NCBI RefSeq assembly: GCF_021134715.1 | Contig: NC_060025.1 | Span: 9,300,001-9,364,000 of the forward strand | DNA from: Daphnia pulex | Taxonomy: Eukaryota > Arthropoda > Branchiopoda > Diplostraca > Daphniidae | Reading direction: 5' to 3' | Length of the DNA stretch: 64,000 bases | In this document: positions 10,526-23,774 of the stretch, in pieces | Layout of the letters: each line of letters begins with the position of its first letter | How positions within the stretch are numbered: position 1 is the stretch's first letter | The notes under the pieces: generated by a model | Told to the model about the DNA's origin: nothing | The model's database searches: none | What the model saw: the letters and a program-made list of their open reading frames with translations, nothing else | Translations under genes and position numbers: made by a program

Positions 10526-13245
10526 AATGCGCAGATTTGAAAAATCGAATTTGCCGATATCTACAACACACACACCTTTTGATGTCGATGAATTGTTTTC
10601 CACGAAATTTCCTTCTTTTCTCTTGATTGCGTGAAAAACGCCAAAGTTGAAGTTTTTAACGCCGTCAAAGTAGCTCGCCCCGATTGGACTAGTTGCAACG
10701 TCTTGCCCAACTTGTCATATTATTAAATAGAATCGAGTACTACGTAGCAGCAGCAGCAAATCATCTAATGGAGCATCAGTTACGTGTGGGTGGGTGGCGC
10801 AGTTCCTTTGATTCCTCCGTTCCGTTGCTCTCGTAGGGGAAACATCAAAAGGAAACCTTGATCAAGTCAGACTCGGAATTCAATCAACTTGCCAGAATAA
10901 AGTAAAGGGAAAAAGGTATTATATGCTCAGGGAAAAAAGAACTACATTGATATAAAAATTTCTGTTAAATTGAAACGGTAAAAGCCTATTGTTATCCGCC
11001 CCTTTTCTTCAACCTTGTATTCTTATCACCCGCCCCTTTTGATATGTATATATATATAATATCAATGCGTATATCCTCTGGATTTTGTCGAAGCGGAAAC
11101 CCCCCCATCCATCCATCCAGCCCTACGAACAACACACAACAACCCAACGGGAAATTCTCTCGCCAAGAATGTTGGGAAACCAATCAGTCCATTTGTGTTG
11201 TCGCCCAACCCCATTGAATGTGAGGAAATCTCCTTGAGAGATGGAAGATTCCTTTATAAGACTCTCTCTCTGTGTATGTGATGGAATTAGAGACATTGAT
11301 TATATATTTCCTCCCCACTTGAAAACAGGCCGGCAGGTGGAAATAGTCACACGGACGCTGGTGAAAATCCCCATTGACTTTTTGTGTTTCCTTTCCCGAA
11401 AAATTATTTTATTTTCTGTGGTGGTGGTGGGGGGGATAATTGAATGATGGGTCGAGGACTGTATCGCTTGTTTTCACAGTCTCTCGAGCTGATTGGAATT
11501 GCAAATTGAGTTCATCTTCTTATCAACACAAACAAGAGTTTCAGCAGCAGCAGCAGCAAAGTAATCAAAAGCGTCGAGTTGATTGCCCAAAGAAGTTTTT
11601 GAAGCTCTCGAATCGATTGGTTGATTCTCCCTTGTGGTGGTGAGAACCCTCTAGAGAGACTCCCGAGTTGTGTGTTTGTGTGTGGAAGAAGGTCAGAGTG
11701 CAACAACAGCAGCAGCACATACAATAAACATGTAGTGCAGTCGTTACTCGGCGGTCGTCGTGAGCAGTAAAAATAAGGGAAGAAACGTCGGCGTGAAAGA
11801 TTGACGCATCGTGTGTGACTGGAAATAAGCGATGGGCTCCTTTTTGGATAGAGAGAGGAGAGATCAATGATTCAGGAGCGCCTCTGGGTCTCCATCCAAT
11901 CGCTCTAAAAGCTTCTTCTTTCTATTTTCCTTTCTGAAATTTTCCGTGTTTTTATTTGATTTTTTATTTTCTGAGCCACTATCGATCGCCTTTTGGGCCC
12001 GGCAGGTATCTTACCTGAACTCCATCATCTTCGGCCCTCCAGTCGGAAGAAGAAATCCATCAATATCGATAGAAGCAGCAGCGGTTGTTGTATTTTTCTC
12101 CGTTGGGGCAGGGGGGGTTGCCAGCCTCCCCATTGATTAGATATAGAGCAAAATAAAGAGAGAAAAACTAGGGCCTAGAAGTTGTGTGGGCTACGTACGT
12201 GTGGCATCATCATCATCAAAGTAAGGAATCGTGTTGGGGGCTGGTAATCAGGGCGTCATTAATCTTGACCTCGAGATCCTCCTGTCACACATCCAGCCAC
12301 AGCAGCAGCAACAACAACACAAAAGAGAGAAAAACATTGTAGATTATAAATATATATTTATATATAGCTGCTGCTGCCCAGTCAAACTCTTAGAGATGTA
12401 CAGGCGAAGGGGGCAATCGCTTAGGATTAGAAGAACCAACCAACCAACCCCCCCGTACACTTTGAGTCGTCTCGTGAGAGCGCCAGATTCGAAATGTTAC
12501 TTTTCTCTTTCTCTTACTTTTAGTTGTTGTTGTTGTTGTTGTGGGGTGTATGTGCTGCTGGAGGGGGGAGAGAAGGTTATAATCCGTTTGATACCCCGGC
12601 ACGTGTGCAATAAGTCTTTATGGGTGCAGTACGCAGTAGATATATACGTTTATATTCAGAAGGGGGGGCCCCAAAAAGCCGGAGAGCTTCTAATATTGCT
12701 GAATCCATCCAGCCTCCGCCCGCCCTTCTCGGATATAATATCCTAAGAGGAACTACTACACAAAAGGGCCCAAAGAATATAGACGTAGTATATATCTATT
12801 TGAAACGGATCCAATTCAATTGTTAAAGGCTAAATTGAAAAGAATCTTTTTTTCTTTTTTTTTAAATCCACGAAATGAAAATGCAACAACAACAACAGCC
12901 CATCAATCGGATGGATAAACAAAACTCCCAGGAACGAAATCCAATCATTCTGTAAATTCTGAAATCGATTTTTTTTCAATATATGAGAGGTCGTCATGTG
13001 TCGGTTTGAATTCAATTTCGGCAACTCTTAACGAGAACCTGACGAGATTTGGTGAGCCGTAATGAAACGGGTGAATGATATTCATAATGAGGTGGCAATG
13101 ATCTCTCCACTTTTGTTTTTAAATCTCTCTTTTGTTTTATTGGTTCACGCAGTTTCGTACGGGAGTGGGGGGGATAAAAGCTCGTTAGCGTTTCATTTGT
13201 TTATAACTGCTGCTGCCTAGACTCATCTACACTGAGTCTACTTAA

Positions 13246-13263
13246 CAATAATAATAATAATAA
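13246..13263. repeat. ATA/AAT trinucleotide microsatellite
   Basis: About six units in tandem, without coding context. Confidence 0.8.
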
Positions 13264-16200
13264 CAGACTATATAAGTTTTAAAGGGGAGAAAAAAAAGCT
13301 TTTGGGTTGCCGGCGGTTTACTTTTGGGGCTCACGAGAGAGAGAAAGAAAAAGAGAAAAAGGAAATTGGGTTTTTGGCTGCTGAGGCCAATTATCTCATA
13401 GCATGCAACAAGGATTCATGGTCTAATTGCCCGAGGATCCCCTGCCCCCGCCTACACCACCCACTGGGTCTAATCGAATCAACTCTATCTATAGTATAGA
13501 CTCGTATACTCGTATATAGATTCTTGTGCGAGCCGGTTGTATTATATTATGATTAGGGAATAATCCTTTTTTTCCTGTTGTGGGTTAATTGACTTGCGCG
13601 ACGACTCGATCGATGGATATTATCTCGCTGGCCCCAAATTTCTACGTATCGGCAAAAACGGGATTGAAGGAAAGTGATCAAGACTTTCCCAAATAATAAA
13701 AAAAAATAATAAAAACCGAGGGCGTGAATCAAAGTGGACCTTTTTGATTGATTCGTCTTTTCATTGTCTTTTTTCTTTCTTTTCTTTTGACTCCCATTTT
13801 TCACGGACTGACCCGCTGCTGCGTCACCGTTATAATAACCCGGACATTTGGCCCGAGGGCCTTAAATAATGGCTTAGAGAGCAGACTAGCACTATATAGC
13901 TGGCTGGCTAATAATCTCTGACCCGATTCGTGGCTCTGCACGAATCGTGAATTCGTGACTGGAATCCCGAAAATGGAAAGCCGCGAAACAACGTTCAATT
14001 CACTTGTGTGTGATATCTCTATATACAAGAGAGTTTGAGAGAGAGAGGCTTTGATTGATTCCCGGCGAAAAAATAACTTTGATTCAGCCGGGGAAACACA
14101 AGAAAAATGTTTTATTTTTATTTTTTCTTTCTGCCATGTTTATTTCGAGTAAAAAACGTGAAGACGTGATCATTCTTCCACATCTTTTTATTAATATCCA
14201 GCCCGAGTGCCATCCGCACGGAGTTGTAGGGGGGGGAATACTGATGAGCTACTGTACGGATGGAAGTGGTAGGGAGGGGGTGTCATTGGTAAGAGCATCA
14301 GGTTGGTGGTGGTGTTGTTCCGTTCACATTTCCCATCATCACTCATCGGGACGCCTGTTATAAATATAAATGATCTTTTCTCTCTCTTCTATACGTTGGA
14401 TGAAAAACGAAGATGAGTACAGCCGACAAAGGGGCGTCCCCCCTCTAGTCTCTTCTTCGTGCTGTTGATTAAATACCTAAAGACATACGCAATTTGATGG
14501 TAATTCATTCCCCCCACTTGCTACCGCGCGCAGCTGTTTTCGTCGTTCTTCTTCCAGCCGAACGAATTCTTTTTGACGTACACAAACAGTTGAAGTGTAT
14601 CGATCGAGCATAACCAACGGGGATTGCTCGCGTTATATTAGACGGGGGGAAATACGTAAGAAAGAAGAAAATGGTCGACACTCGAGTGGAAAGGTAAAAG
14701 AGATTTATAATAACTGGGATCGTTATAAAGATGGAGCAGTCGACAGAATGATTCAAGTGATGTTGTTGAAACGAATGTCATCACACACACACGCCAGAAA
14801 GGAGAGAGAGAACAAGAGGAAGATGCTCGTTAAAATTGCCACGTGATAAACGGGGGTCTTGTGTTCTTGATTGTCTTCAACTTTTTCCTTATCAGATTCA
14901 CTCGTAAAATATCGCGGAATATCATCTCCTCTCTCTCGCCCATTACAATATTTGACTAGACAAGAAAATTTATAAAAAAAGGGTCCGTCGTCGAGACACT
15001 TGAGACATTCCAGGCTCTTACCTGGGACTTTTCTTCTTCTTCTTCTTTACTGGACTAACTGGATTTTCTGGAGGGAAACGAAAAATTCCAATTTGTTGGC
15101 TGTCAGAAAAAGTTTGTTGATGCCGCCATTATATATGAAAAAAAAAATCTTACACACGAGAAAAAAAGGGGCGATGGATGGATGGATGGATGTGAAGGGT
15201 GGGCGAAATTCCCTCTTTTTATTTTGTTAAATTTCGACTTGAAACATTTTGATACGTAATAATGAAAATAGTTTTTCCAAACCATTAGCCAAATGTTATT
15301 TTGTCTATTTCTTCGAGTGAAAACACAGAAATTCCTCCCCCCCTAAAGGTTAAATTATTCCGTTTGATATTAGAAGAAAAAGGATAATTTATAATCACAA
15401 AAATAAAATTTGTTACCCCCCTGGAAAAAAAACAAGTCGAAATAAATAAATATGGATGGACCCCCCGCGTATACCTTTCGTACATGGCTGTAGGCCCAAA
15501 GATATTCAAAACTAAACTGTGAGGTGTCTGGTATTGTTTTCCCACTAAATGGATAGGGGGGGATGGATGTTGAGGGTGGCCCACTTGATTGATTTCGACT
15601 TGTTGTTGGAATAATCAAATTGTAAATGACGTACAAGAATGTTGATATCACTTTTCTTTCTTAGCAGAGCAGAGTGAAACGAGATGATTAGATCTCGTTT
15701 TTTTTCAATTCCCGGCCGTGTGCCCGGCGTTGCGTGTTCTGATACTCTTGACGCGAAATCTCATTATCTCCACTCACACCACGACCGTATAAGTCTTGGC
15801 GATGTCTGTCTGTCTGTTACGTTCGAGTGTCTTTTATTGAATTTTCTCTCTCTCTCTCCTTGCTTCCAGTGTGCCAGTCCCGACGCTAATCAACGGCGGT
15901 CCCGCCCTCCTTAATTCAATAACATGCTGAAATCCTTCCTTCTTCTCTATTATGACCGCAGGAATTTTTTTAGATTTTTATTTATTTATTTATTTTAAAA
16001 AAAGACTTCATTATCGACCCGAAATTGCTTACGTGTGTTTGCGGTGTGTGTAGGGACAGTTTGTTACGGATAAGTTATATCATGTCCCGGCCGTGTGTGC
16101 GTGCGTGTTTGTTTTTGGCTCGGGAAATACCAACCGGCCAGAAATGATTTATCGAGATTTTTCAGCGCTTATTAGTTTATTTTTAAAAATAAACCCCCAA

Positions 16201-18264
16201 CAGCCAAGCCAAAAACCGAAAAAGAAAAATCCACACTGGGGTTTTATTATTTTTTCTTACCCACTTTGTTACTCAAACTGTTTTCACCCCTACCCCTCAC
16301 ACACAGAAGAAAAAACAAACTGTCACTGTGTTAAAGAACACGGAGAGCATCACTTTGCCGTTAATAAATTGCGACCCCTGGGTGAAAAAGACAAGAAGGT
16401 TAAAGGGTCGAAATATAAGGAAATTCTTCTTCTAGTTCGTGGGCAACCACCGCATGTTTGTACAACCCCCTCCTGCCTGGGTGGGTTTTTTTATTCTCCA
16501 GTAGCCCCCCTCTAGTTCTTTTTTTGAATTTTTGAATATTTTTTTTTCCGGGGTGTAGAGCCAAAAACAATTGACGAATGCCCAGCAATTGGACCCCGAA
16601 TGTCACTCTTAATGAGTCCACCCCGCGAGTCTGTCTCTCTCTCTCTCGCGTTTTGTGTTTTTTAATGAGAGACATGTGAGGGATGAGTATAGTAAGGGCG
16701 GGGCCATCCTTTCCCCATTTAGTCGCTTCTTTCTTTTTCAACTTTGGGAGGTTTCGAATGACACAATCAGTTGAAAAAGATTTCTTTTCTAACGCGACAA
16801 AAGGCGGCGTAACTCGACGTCCATATCTTGGCCCAGTGTTTAATGAATACAACGTCATCCCCTCTCCAATTTCACTCACACAAAAATAGGCGGCGACTCT
16901 TTTTTTCACGGAAATTATTGTCAAGTGTTTGCCAATGAAAAAGAATAACCCCCTCCCCTCATCTACTCTCACACACGTGCTCAACTCTGTTCAACGACAC
17001 ATTCGATTCGCACCAGTTTTGAACGGCCAAGTTAAGTTTTTGTGTTGTGACGTTGTTCACCCCCCCTCTCAACAGTTTCACCCGGGTAGTAGCCAAGGAT
17101 CAACAACAGTTTCCTGGCGACCGGCGTCTGTGTGTTGTGTCTAAATCGCACTGGGACCGTAATATCCCCCTCCCCCCTTATTCCCCGTTATATATATGAT
17201 ATCCATCTTTTATCTATTTAGAGAGAAGAGGGGGGTGTGTGTGAATAAAGTGGCTGGCCCATCTCCATAACATGGGCATGTTATATATATTGAATCTCTA
17301 GTCTGAGAGAGAACCATAAGCCCCTTGTATGATTACATTGGCCCCCGTGTACATTCGGAATATGTTGGGCTCCTGCATAAAAAGGGGATTAGTTTAACTC
17401 TTCGGAACCCCTTCGCAGAGAAGATGATGTCATTCAAATTTGGCGCCCATTTTTTCGTACGACGGGATTTTGAAGGTTCCAAATTCAATTTGCGTGAGCC
17501 ACATTACCTTATGTTTTTGCCGCTGACGGGTTTTGATTAATAAATTAATCAAAATCCAAATATTGCGGGTGAGTTGCGTATGAGCTGGAAGCGACGTTTT
17601 AGAAGCCCAACAACAACAACAGCGTCAAAAGTGCGACCCGATGGGAAAATTTGGGACGACACCATCTGCCGCCCTTCCCATCGCAACCGCTTAGTTTTCC
17701 CCCCTCCTCCTCCTTCTCTTTTCTCTCCCGAATTGTTGCCCGGCAACTCCGTCAATAAAAACTGGCAAGATGAAAAGTGCACTGGACTGTATGTGTGTGT
17801 ATCACCAGCTGCTGCTGCTGGACTGGCCTTCATTTCCACATTGGGAAATGAATGCCAACAACAACAACAAGCAAAAGCCAATCGAGACTGGGCAGCAGAT
17901 AGATGATCGAGACCCATCACCGATCAAATCAAAAAGCTAAACGTTCCGCTCTTTTATATTCTCCTCCGCATCGAATTCTTTACCACCGCCGCTGCCGGAT
18001 CGGTGCTGGCCATAACAACAACATTTCCAACCACCCCCGAAAAAATGTTGTTTGTCCCATTTTTTATTGGAATAATAATATTTCCCAACAGCGCGAAAAA
18101 CATGCAATTCTCCAACAGCTGTACACAACAACTTTGTTGTCTGTTTGCCAGTTTAGAGATATGAATATGTCCGGCGACACAAATATTTCTCGGTGGTGGT
18201 GGTGGCCAGAAATAAATTGCGCGGGCGGTTGTGGAATGTCCAGGTGTTGTGTAAATCAAAACGG

Positions 18265-18282
18265 GAAGAAGAAGAAGAAGAA
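18265..18282. repeat. GAA trinucleotide microsatellite
   Basis: About six GAA units on the plus strand, in a purine-rich tract. Confidence 0.75.
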
Positions 18283-18745
18283 AGTTTTACACGACGACCT
18301 ACATCTCTTTTTATTTTTACATGTGTAACACACGACATTCGCCTCCGGCCGACACCCGTTTATTATTACATTTGGATAACAAAAAAAGAATCAGGGAAAT
18401 TTGTTTGCCCAACAAATTTCCCTCTCTCTCTTCTCGGGAATTTCATTTTTTTTATTCCAGTCACGACTCTCGGCCAAATGATTTACGATCGCCCAGCCAA
18501 TAATAAAAAATAAAAGTTGTTGGTTGTGTAGTAGATTGACACTTGCAGATAATTTTCCTTATAGTCAAGTGACAAGTTTTTGTTTTGTCGTGTCCCGTGT
18601 CGGCTGTTAAAAAACTGCCGCGCTCTCACGAAATGTAAAAATGGTCGGTGGTTTATGTTCTTTAACCACCCCACGGCTTCAGGGTGCAAGAATGAAAAGT
18701 GAAACGGTATAACTTGATATATCATTACGTATGTTATATTTTTCG

Positions 18746-18768
18746 ATAATAATAATAATAATAATAAT
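18746..18768. repeat. ATA/AAT trinucleotide microsatellite
   Basis: About seven to eight tandem units ending at 18768. Confidence 0.85.
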
Positions 18769-19143
18769 GGAATCGAGATGAGAGAAAAGAGGTGAAAGAA
18801 TTTTTGAACGGGACACACACACAATTATAAACGACCAGTTTCTTTTTCTTGTCGACAAATGATTTTGGCACTCGCACGCAATTTTTCCAGGTCAAACAAA
18901 AACGACAATTCTGATATGCAAATTGAGGGGGGAAGATGGTTGTATATGTACAATACGTATTGGAAGAGGACGAGTATATTTTAATGAACTAGGAGGGTGG
19001 TGGGGGGGGGTTTCGCTAAAATTTTGAGCTCATTTTTACACATACATTTTTGCAACATTTTTTTCTCGTTTAATTAGAAATTTGACACAATGACTTGAAT
19101 TGAATTGAGATTAATTTTATAATTAAAAAGGTGGGTGGGTAGT

Positions 19144-22100
19144 CTAAAGTTGATGGTGTTTGTTATTCCGCTGGAGGAAGGCGTGAATGTCGTGAAATGT
19201 GGGCCGGCTGGCCGGCTCTTGCGTCCAACATTGGCCCATCAATCGGTAGAGTTCGACGGGGCAGTGGGCCGGCCGAGGTAACGTGGCCGGTAACGGACAA
19301 TTGTCGATGGATGAGGAAGCGGTGGACGAGTTTAGCGACGTTTCCGGCGACGATGAAGAGGAAGTGGATGAAGAAGAGGAAGAGGAAACGGCAGTGGTGG
19401 TGGTGGCCTGGTACCGTTGGATGACGCTGGCCAGCAGCAGAGTTTCGCCCATCGATTGCCACGGTCTCTGCTGGCACAGCCCAGTCAGTTCCCACAAAGT
19501 TATGCCAAAACTCCACACGTCGCTGTGACTGCTCCATTCCTCCTGTGTTTCACGCAGATATTCCGTTAATTAAATGTCGAAACAAGATCGGATGCTGCCC
19601 AGTCAAAAGTTGCAGATCGCAACTGAATAACCAGGGGGGGGGGGGACACATCAACTGGCAATTATAAATGGGTAGTGGGGAGGATGGGACTTACCCAAAG
19701 TAAAGTTTCGGGTGCCATCCAGCGAACGGGCAGCGATCCACGTCCGTCGATGTAGTAATAGTCGCGAGCAAAGAGCGTCCGGTAGACGGCCACGTCCGAG
19801 ATTTTCACGGTGAATCCCTTGCCCACCAGGCAATTACTTATTACAAGAGAAATTATTCCCAATTAAAATTTCGGACCGGATGAGAGATGAGCGGAATTGA
19901 ACTTACCGTGCGGAGAGATCGCGATGGACAAAGCCCAGCGACTCGAGGTATTTCATGCCGGAAGCGATTTGCGTCGCCATGTAAACGAGACCGCCCAAAC
20001 TTTAATTTTTTGAAATTTACAAAAAAATTTATTTTAAATTTCCCGCCAAATGAAATTTAAATTCAAAAAATAGAATAAAAGAAAACGAACCTGATTGTTT
20101 TGACTCCTGGATCAAAGTTGTCGGCCGCCCCGAGGCGATACTGTCGCAGGTAAATGGGCAGAGGTCCGCCCTCGAGGTACTCGGTCATGAGTCCCAACAT
20201 GGCGACTTTGTCGTCACTGCCGGCCGACAAATTGGTGGCCATGGCCACGACTTTGGCGATGGACGGGTCCCGCAGCACCGCCAATCTCTTGACTTGGCCA
20301 ATCAATTCGGTGGCATCGACATTGTTGTTGTTGCTGTTGTTGCTGCGCCGGATGAGCCGGAGGAAGACGCACTTGCGTCCGGCGAAACTGCCGGTATCGA
20401 CCAGTTCGGCAAAATGAAGGGCCGTGTGAGTCACGACCGATGAGGAGGAGACGACGGGAGCCGGACCGAAGGCGTTGCTGTGGGCTTGCTGGGCTGAACT
20501 CTCGCCCAGTTTCTCGAGTAATCCGATTTGATGGCGGCCCAAATCGGGCGGGCAGAGGTCGTCGTCGACGGGCGACTCTGCGGGGATGACGTAGGGCGAG
20601 ACGGGCGACGGGAACGGTGGCGCCGGGTGCGGCTGTTGCGGCGGCGGCGGTGGTGGCGCCGTGAAAAAGGCCACGCCACTCCCGCTCCCGTTGTTGTTGT
20701 TGTTGCTCTGCTGTTGTTGTTGCTCGGATGACTCGCTGCAGGTGTCTTCAAACAGCGGCTTCAACACCCCCCGATCGCCCTATTTTCATTTTATTATTTT
20801 AAAGTTAAATCTAAATGAATTAAAAAATGAAAACTTACGAGAATAAGATCGGTGGTTGCGTAATAGTTTTCAGACGGGAGGGCCGTGAATGTGGTGGCCG
20901 TGCTGCTCATGGTGTTGCTGCTGGACGTCTCGTGAGTCATCAGGAGCGGCTTGACGGCCGACGACGACAAGGGCGGGCGAGGTAACGGCATGGCCGGCGG
21001 CATTGTGGCCGCCGCCGACAACAGCGGATTGAAGGAATGGTTGTTGTTGGTGTTGTTGGTGGTTGCCGACAAGGTGGCAGCGGCCGAATGGTGAAACAAT
21101 CCTTTGGAGTGGAGACCCTTTGGTGTCAGGAGCAAGGGCTCCTTCTGGATGAGACATCCGTATTCCGGATCGGCCGCAGACGACGAGGAGCAATAATTCC
21201 GCTGGAATCCACCACCACCGCGCCCGTGATTGTGGCTGCTGTACTTGACTTGGCCACTCAACATCTGTTGTTGTTGTTGTTGTTGATAAGGTTCGTGATA
21301 AAAGGAGGACGTGTCGCTGTCGGACTCGCCCGTCGCCATCGACATGGACATGACTGGGCCGTAAAATCCGTCGCGAGCCGATGGCGCCAAATTCGAATTG
21401 GCTTTGTGGTGGTGGCCCAACTGTTTGAGACTCAACAGCGTCATCCGCTGCTTGCTGCTGGACTCGCCGCTGCTGGACGACGGCCGAGGTGTCAGCGACA
21501 ACTTGTTTAATCCGTCGCCACTCAATCCACCGTTGATGCCGCCGCAACTGCTTCCGCCCGGATGCAAAATGGCCGCCACTTGTTTGCCGTGTCGATTTTT
21601 GCGCCGCTTCAGGTAGACGACCAGGCCGGTGCCCAGCAATAAAACGACGATGGACAAGACTCCGCCCACCAATCCGATGTAGGCCGTCCTCTGATCCTCT
21701 GCCACGGTGGAAATTTCCTCGAAAATGTCGTCGTCGTTTTCGTCGTGCGATCCGCCGTCGCTGTCGTCGATGATGGGAATTTCCGGTCCTTGCTCTTCCG
21801 ACGGATTGGCATCCATCGCATCTTCTTCTTCCTCCTCTTCTTCCTCTTCCGGTGGATGGACGGTGACGTTGCCGTCGTGCGGAATCGACTGGAAATTCAC
21901 TTCGCTCATCAGGAGCCACTGGCCGTCGAATTCCAGTTCCAATTTCAAGTAGCGGCCCACCCGGCCTTTTAAATCGACCACAACGTCGTAAATGGCCGCT
22001 TGTTGTTGTGGTTGTTGTTGGGTGTTGGGGATGATTGGAGCGCGGACAACTTTGCCCAGATAATTGGCCCGGTTGACGGCGAAATGGACCAGACAGCCGG

Positions 22101-23581
22101 TCAATCCTCCTCTTGAATTGGTCGTCTTGTTATTATTGGCCGTCGGTGGTGGTGTGGAGGAGTCGCTGGCGGGTGGCCGGGCCAAATGGAGCGTCAGGCC
22201 GGTAAACTGGCGGGCCGTATGGAATTCGAAAACGAGTTGGACTTTACCAGTGGATAAAGATGACGATCCATTATTCATCCAGCCCACCCAGCTGGAGCCT
22301 ATAGACACAGCACAGACAGACCCAAAATGTCAGCATGATTATTCATTAAACTCTGAATGTTATTTAAATGGATCCGCCCATTTCAACACACGCCCACTTT
22401 TCAACGATTTTTCCCCCATTTCAAAAAAGACAAAAGAGAAAAAGAGAAACTGACCGAAAAATGTCCCGTTGATGGATGTCCGGTTGTCGGTGACGACTCC
22501 GTCGGCCAGCTGGCCCAGTCCGACGACATTGCTCGTCTCATCTCCATCGTAGGAAATGTCGTCGAGATTCTCTGCCCAGTCGACGACCAGATGTTGACCG
22601 ACCGGCCATCTTGGCGACGTGTAGCCCATCAATCCGCCTGTGATGGACCAGAAAAAATTCATCAAAGTTAATGGACACAATTTTTTCTCTCCTTTTCGTC
22701 TCGTGGCAACGGGGGGCCGGCCCTGGCGGCCCAGGAGTTTGTTCTTTACCTGTCCAGGGGCAGCCGTAGATCTCTACCCGCATGCAGGTGGTGCGCGGGT
22801 GGTGACTGTAGGGCAGGAAACGGATCCTCTCGGCCACAAATGGGTGATCCAGCTGCTGGACAACGGCCAGCCAAGGGTTGCTGTTGCCCGGCAAAATCTA
22901 ATTCATCATCCATGTCATGGTCGTTTTTTCAATTAATTTAATTTCTATTACGTGAAAATAAAGTGACAGACGGACGGACGGACAGGTATACCTGGTGGGA
23001 ATTTGCGTTTTTGTAAATGACCCAACGGCCCAGATGGTGGCGCCAATATTCAATGACGAACGCTTCGGCGAATTCCTGGCCCTGGCCGTTTCCGAATCGG
23101 CCCTGGGTCTCGCTGGCCGTCACCAGGAAGGGGCCGTGACCGGATGATGGAAGGGCAACTTCCAGCCACTCACGGACATTGTGCTGGATGGCCGGACGGG
23201 GACACCAGGCTCCTCCCCCTTTCTCCACCCGGACCCTTTTTAATTTTTAAATTAAAATTTTTTAAAAAATATTCAAAACTTTTTGTCCAGTTTGTTGGCA
23301 AGTGTACCTGGCGTGTTCGGGACCGACGCTGCGGGCGTAAGACGACGAGGCGCTAATGTCAGAGTCTGGGATCCGTCCCGATTCCATGCCCAGGGCCGTC
23401 CCTGCGCACACGTCTGGTGGTTGGGGAAATCGATACGACAATTTTCACGTGAAAGAATAAAGTTTTTAAGTTTTAGTGGGGAGGGTTTTTCTTCCTTACC
23501 CGTCGGAGTGATGGGCCGGATGAAAAATGTGACAAAGATGAAAGCCGACGTGACGACGACGACGTGAGCACGCGACTTCAT
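19144..23581 (-). CDS. Ddr: Discoidin-domain receptor, kinase domain degenerate
   Basis: Ten coding exons: 23581-23500, 23413-23308, 23235-22992, 22897-22750, 22637-22455, 22298-20839, 20779-20091, 19999-19907, 19836-19695, 19542-19144. All phases join, giving 1181 residues. Order: signal peptide (1 to about 26), discoidin domain ([20 protein letters not shown]), discoidin-like domain, a nine-Glu acidic run, transmembrane helix about 458-482 ([19 protein letters not shown]), a long Ser/Gln/Asn-rich juxtamembrane, then a kinase-like domain from about 830. The glycine loop is reduced to LGESSAQQ. The VAVK lysine position is Arg (CVFLRLIRR), the alpha-C Glu appears as Gln (LIGQVK), and DFG is replaced by DVA (KISDVAVYR). 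HRDLSARN, three activation-loop tyrosines (DYYY), WMAPE and DVWSFG are kept. Family role: collagen-binding receptor tyrosine kinase at the cell surface. Collagen binding is plausible, but ATP-dependent catalysis looks compromised. Confidence 0.92.
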
Positions 23582-23766
23582 TTTCACGTTGTCAGATGGC
23601 CCCTCCCGAAGTAGAAAAAACAAACCGGGCCGGCAACAATCCAACAACAAAAAAAGTTGTTTGTCGTCCAGTGGGCGGTGGATTTCTTTATTTTTCCGAT
23701 GATGAGATTTTCTGTGGGTTTTCTTTTTCGTCTGGCGGCTTGAGAGACACACAGAGAGGAAAAAGT

Positions 23767-23774
23767 CTTAAATA
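23767..23774 (-). promoter_or_regulatory. TATA-like element upstream of Ddr
   Basis: Minus-strand TATTTAAG, about 190 bases upstream of the Ddr start codon. It would give a 5' UTR of about 160 bases. An upstream noncoding exon cannot be excluded. Confidence 0.3.

Larger units (their letters stand above)
10526..19143. other. 8.6 kb gene-poor, simple-repeat-rich stretch 3' of the DDR gene
   Basis: Dominated by microsatellites and homopolymers: CAG/CAA runs near 11.5, 12.3 and 17.8 kb, a TTG run near 12.53 kb, ATA runs near 13.25 and 18.75 kb, a GGAT run near 15.18 kb and a GAA run near 18.27 kb. Open frames of up to 194 codons exist but are low-complexity and without splice logic. Its left half may be regulatory and its right end may hold the DDR 3' UTR. 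I see no gene. Confidence 0.45.

Noticed and set aside
12231-12746. 171-codon plus-strand open frame
   Set aside because: Poly-Gln and Cys-rich from CAG and TGT repeats, no splice context, no recognisable domain, and it sits in a microsatellite-rich stretch.
16400-16984. 194-codon minus-strand open frame
   Set aside because: Low-complexity Lys/Arg/Glu composition arising from purine-rich DNA, with overlapping frames of similar length on the other strand and no family features.
20870-21919. 349-codon minus-strand frame overlapping Ddr
   Set aside because: It is the shifted shadow of the Ddr juxtamembrane exon; Arg/His-rich composition mirrors the true frame and it has no motifs.
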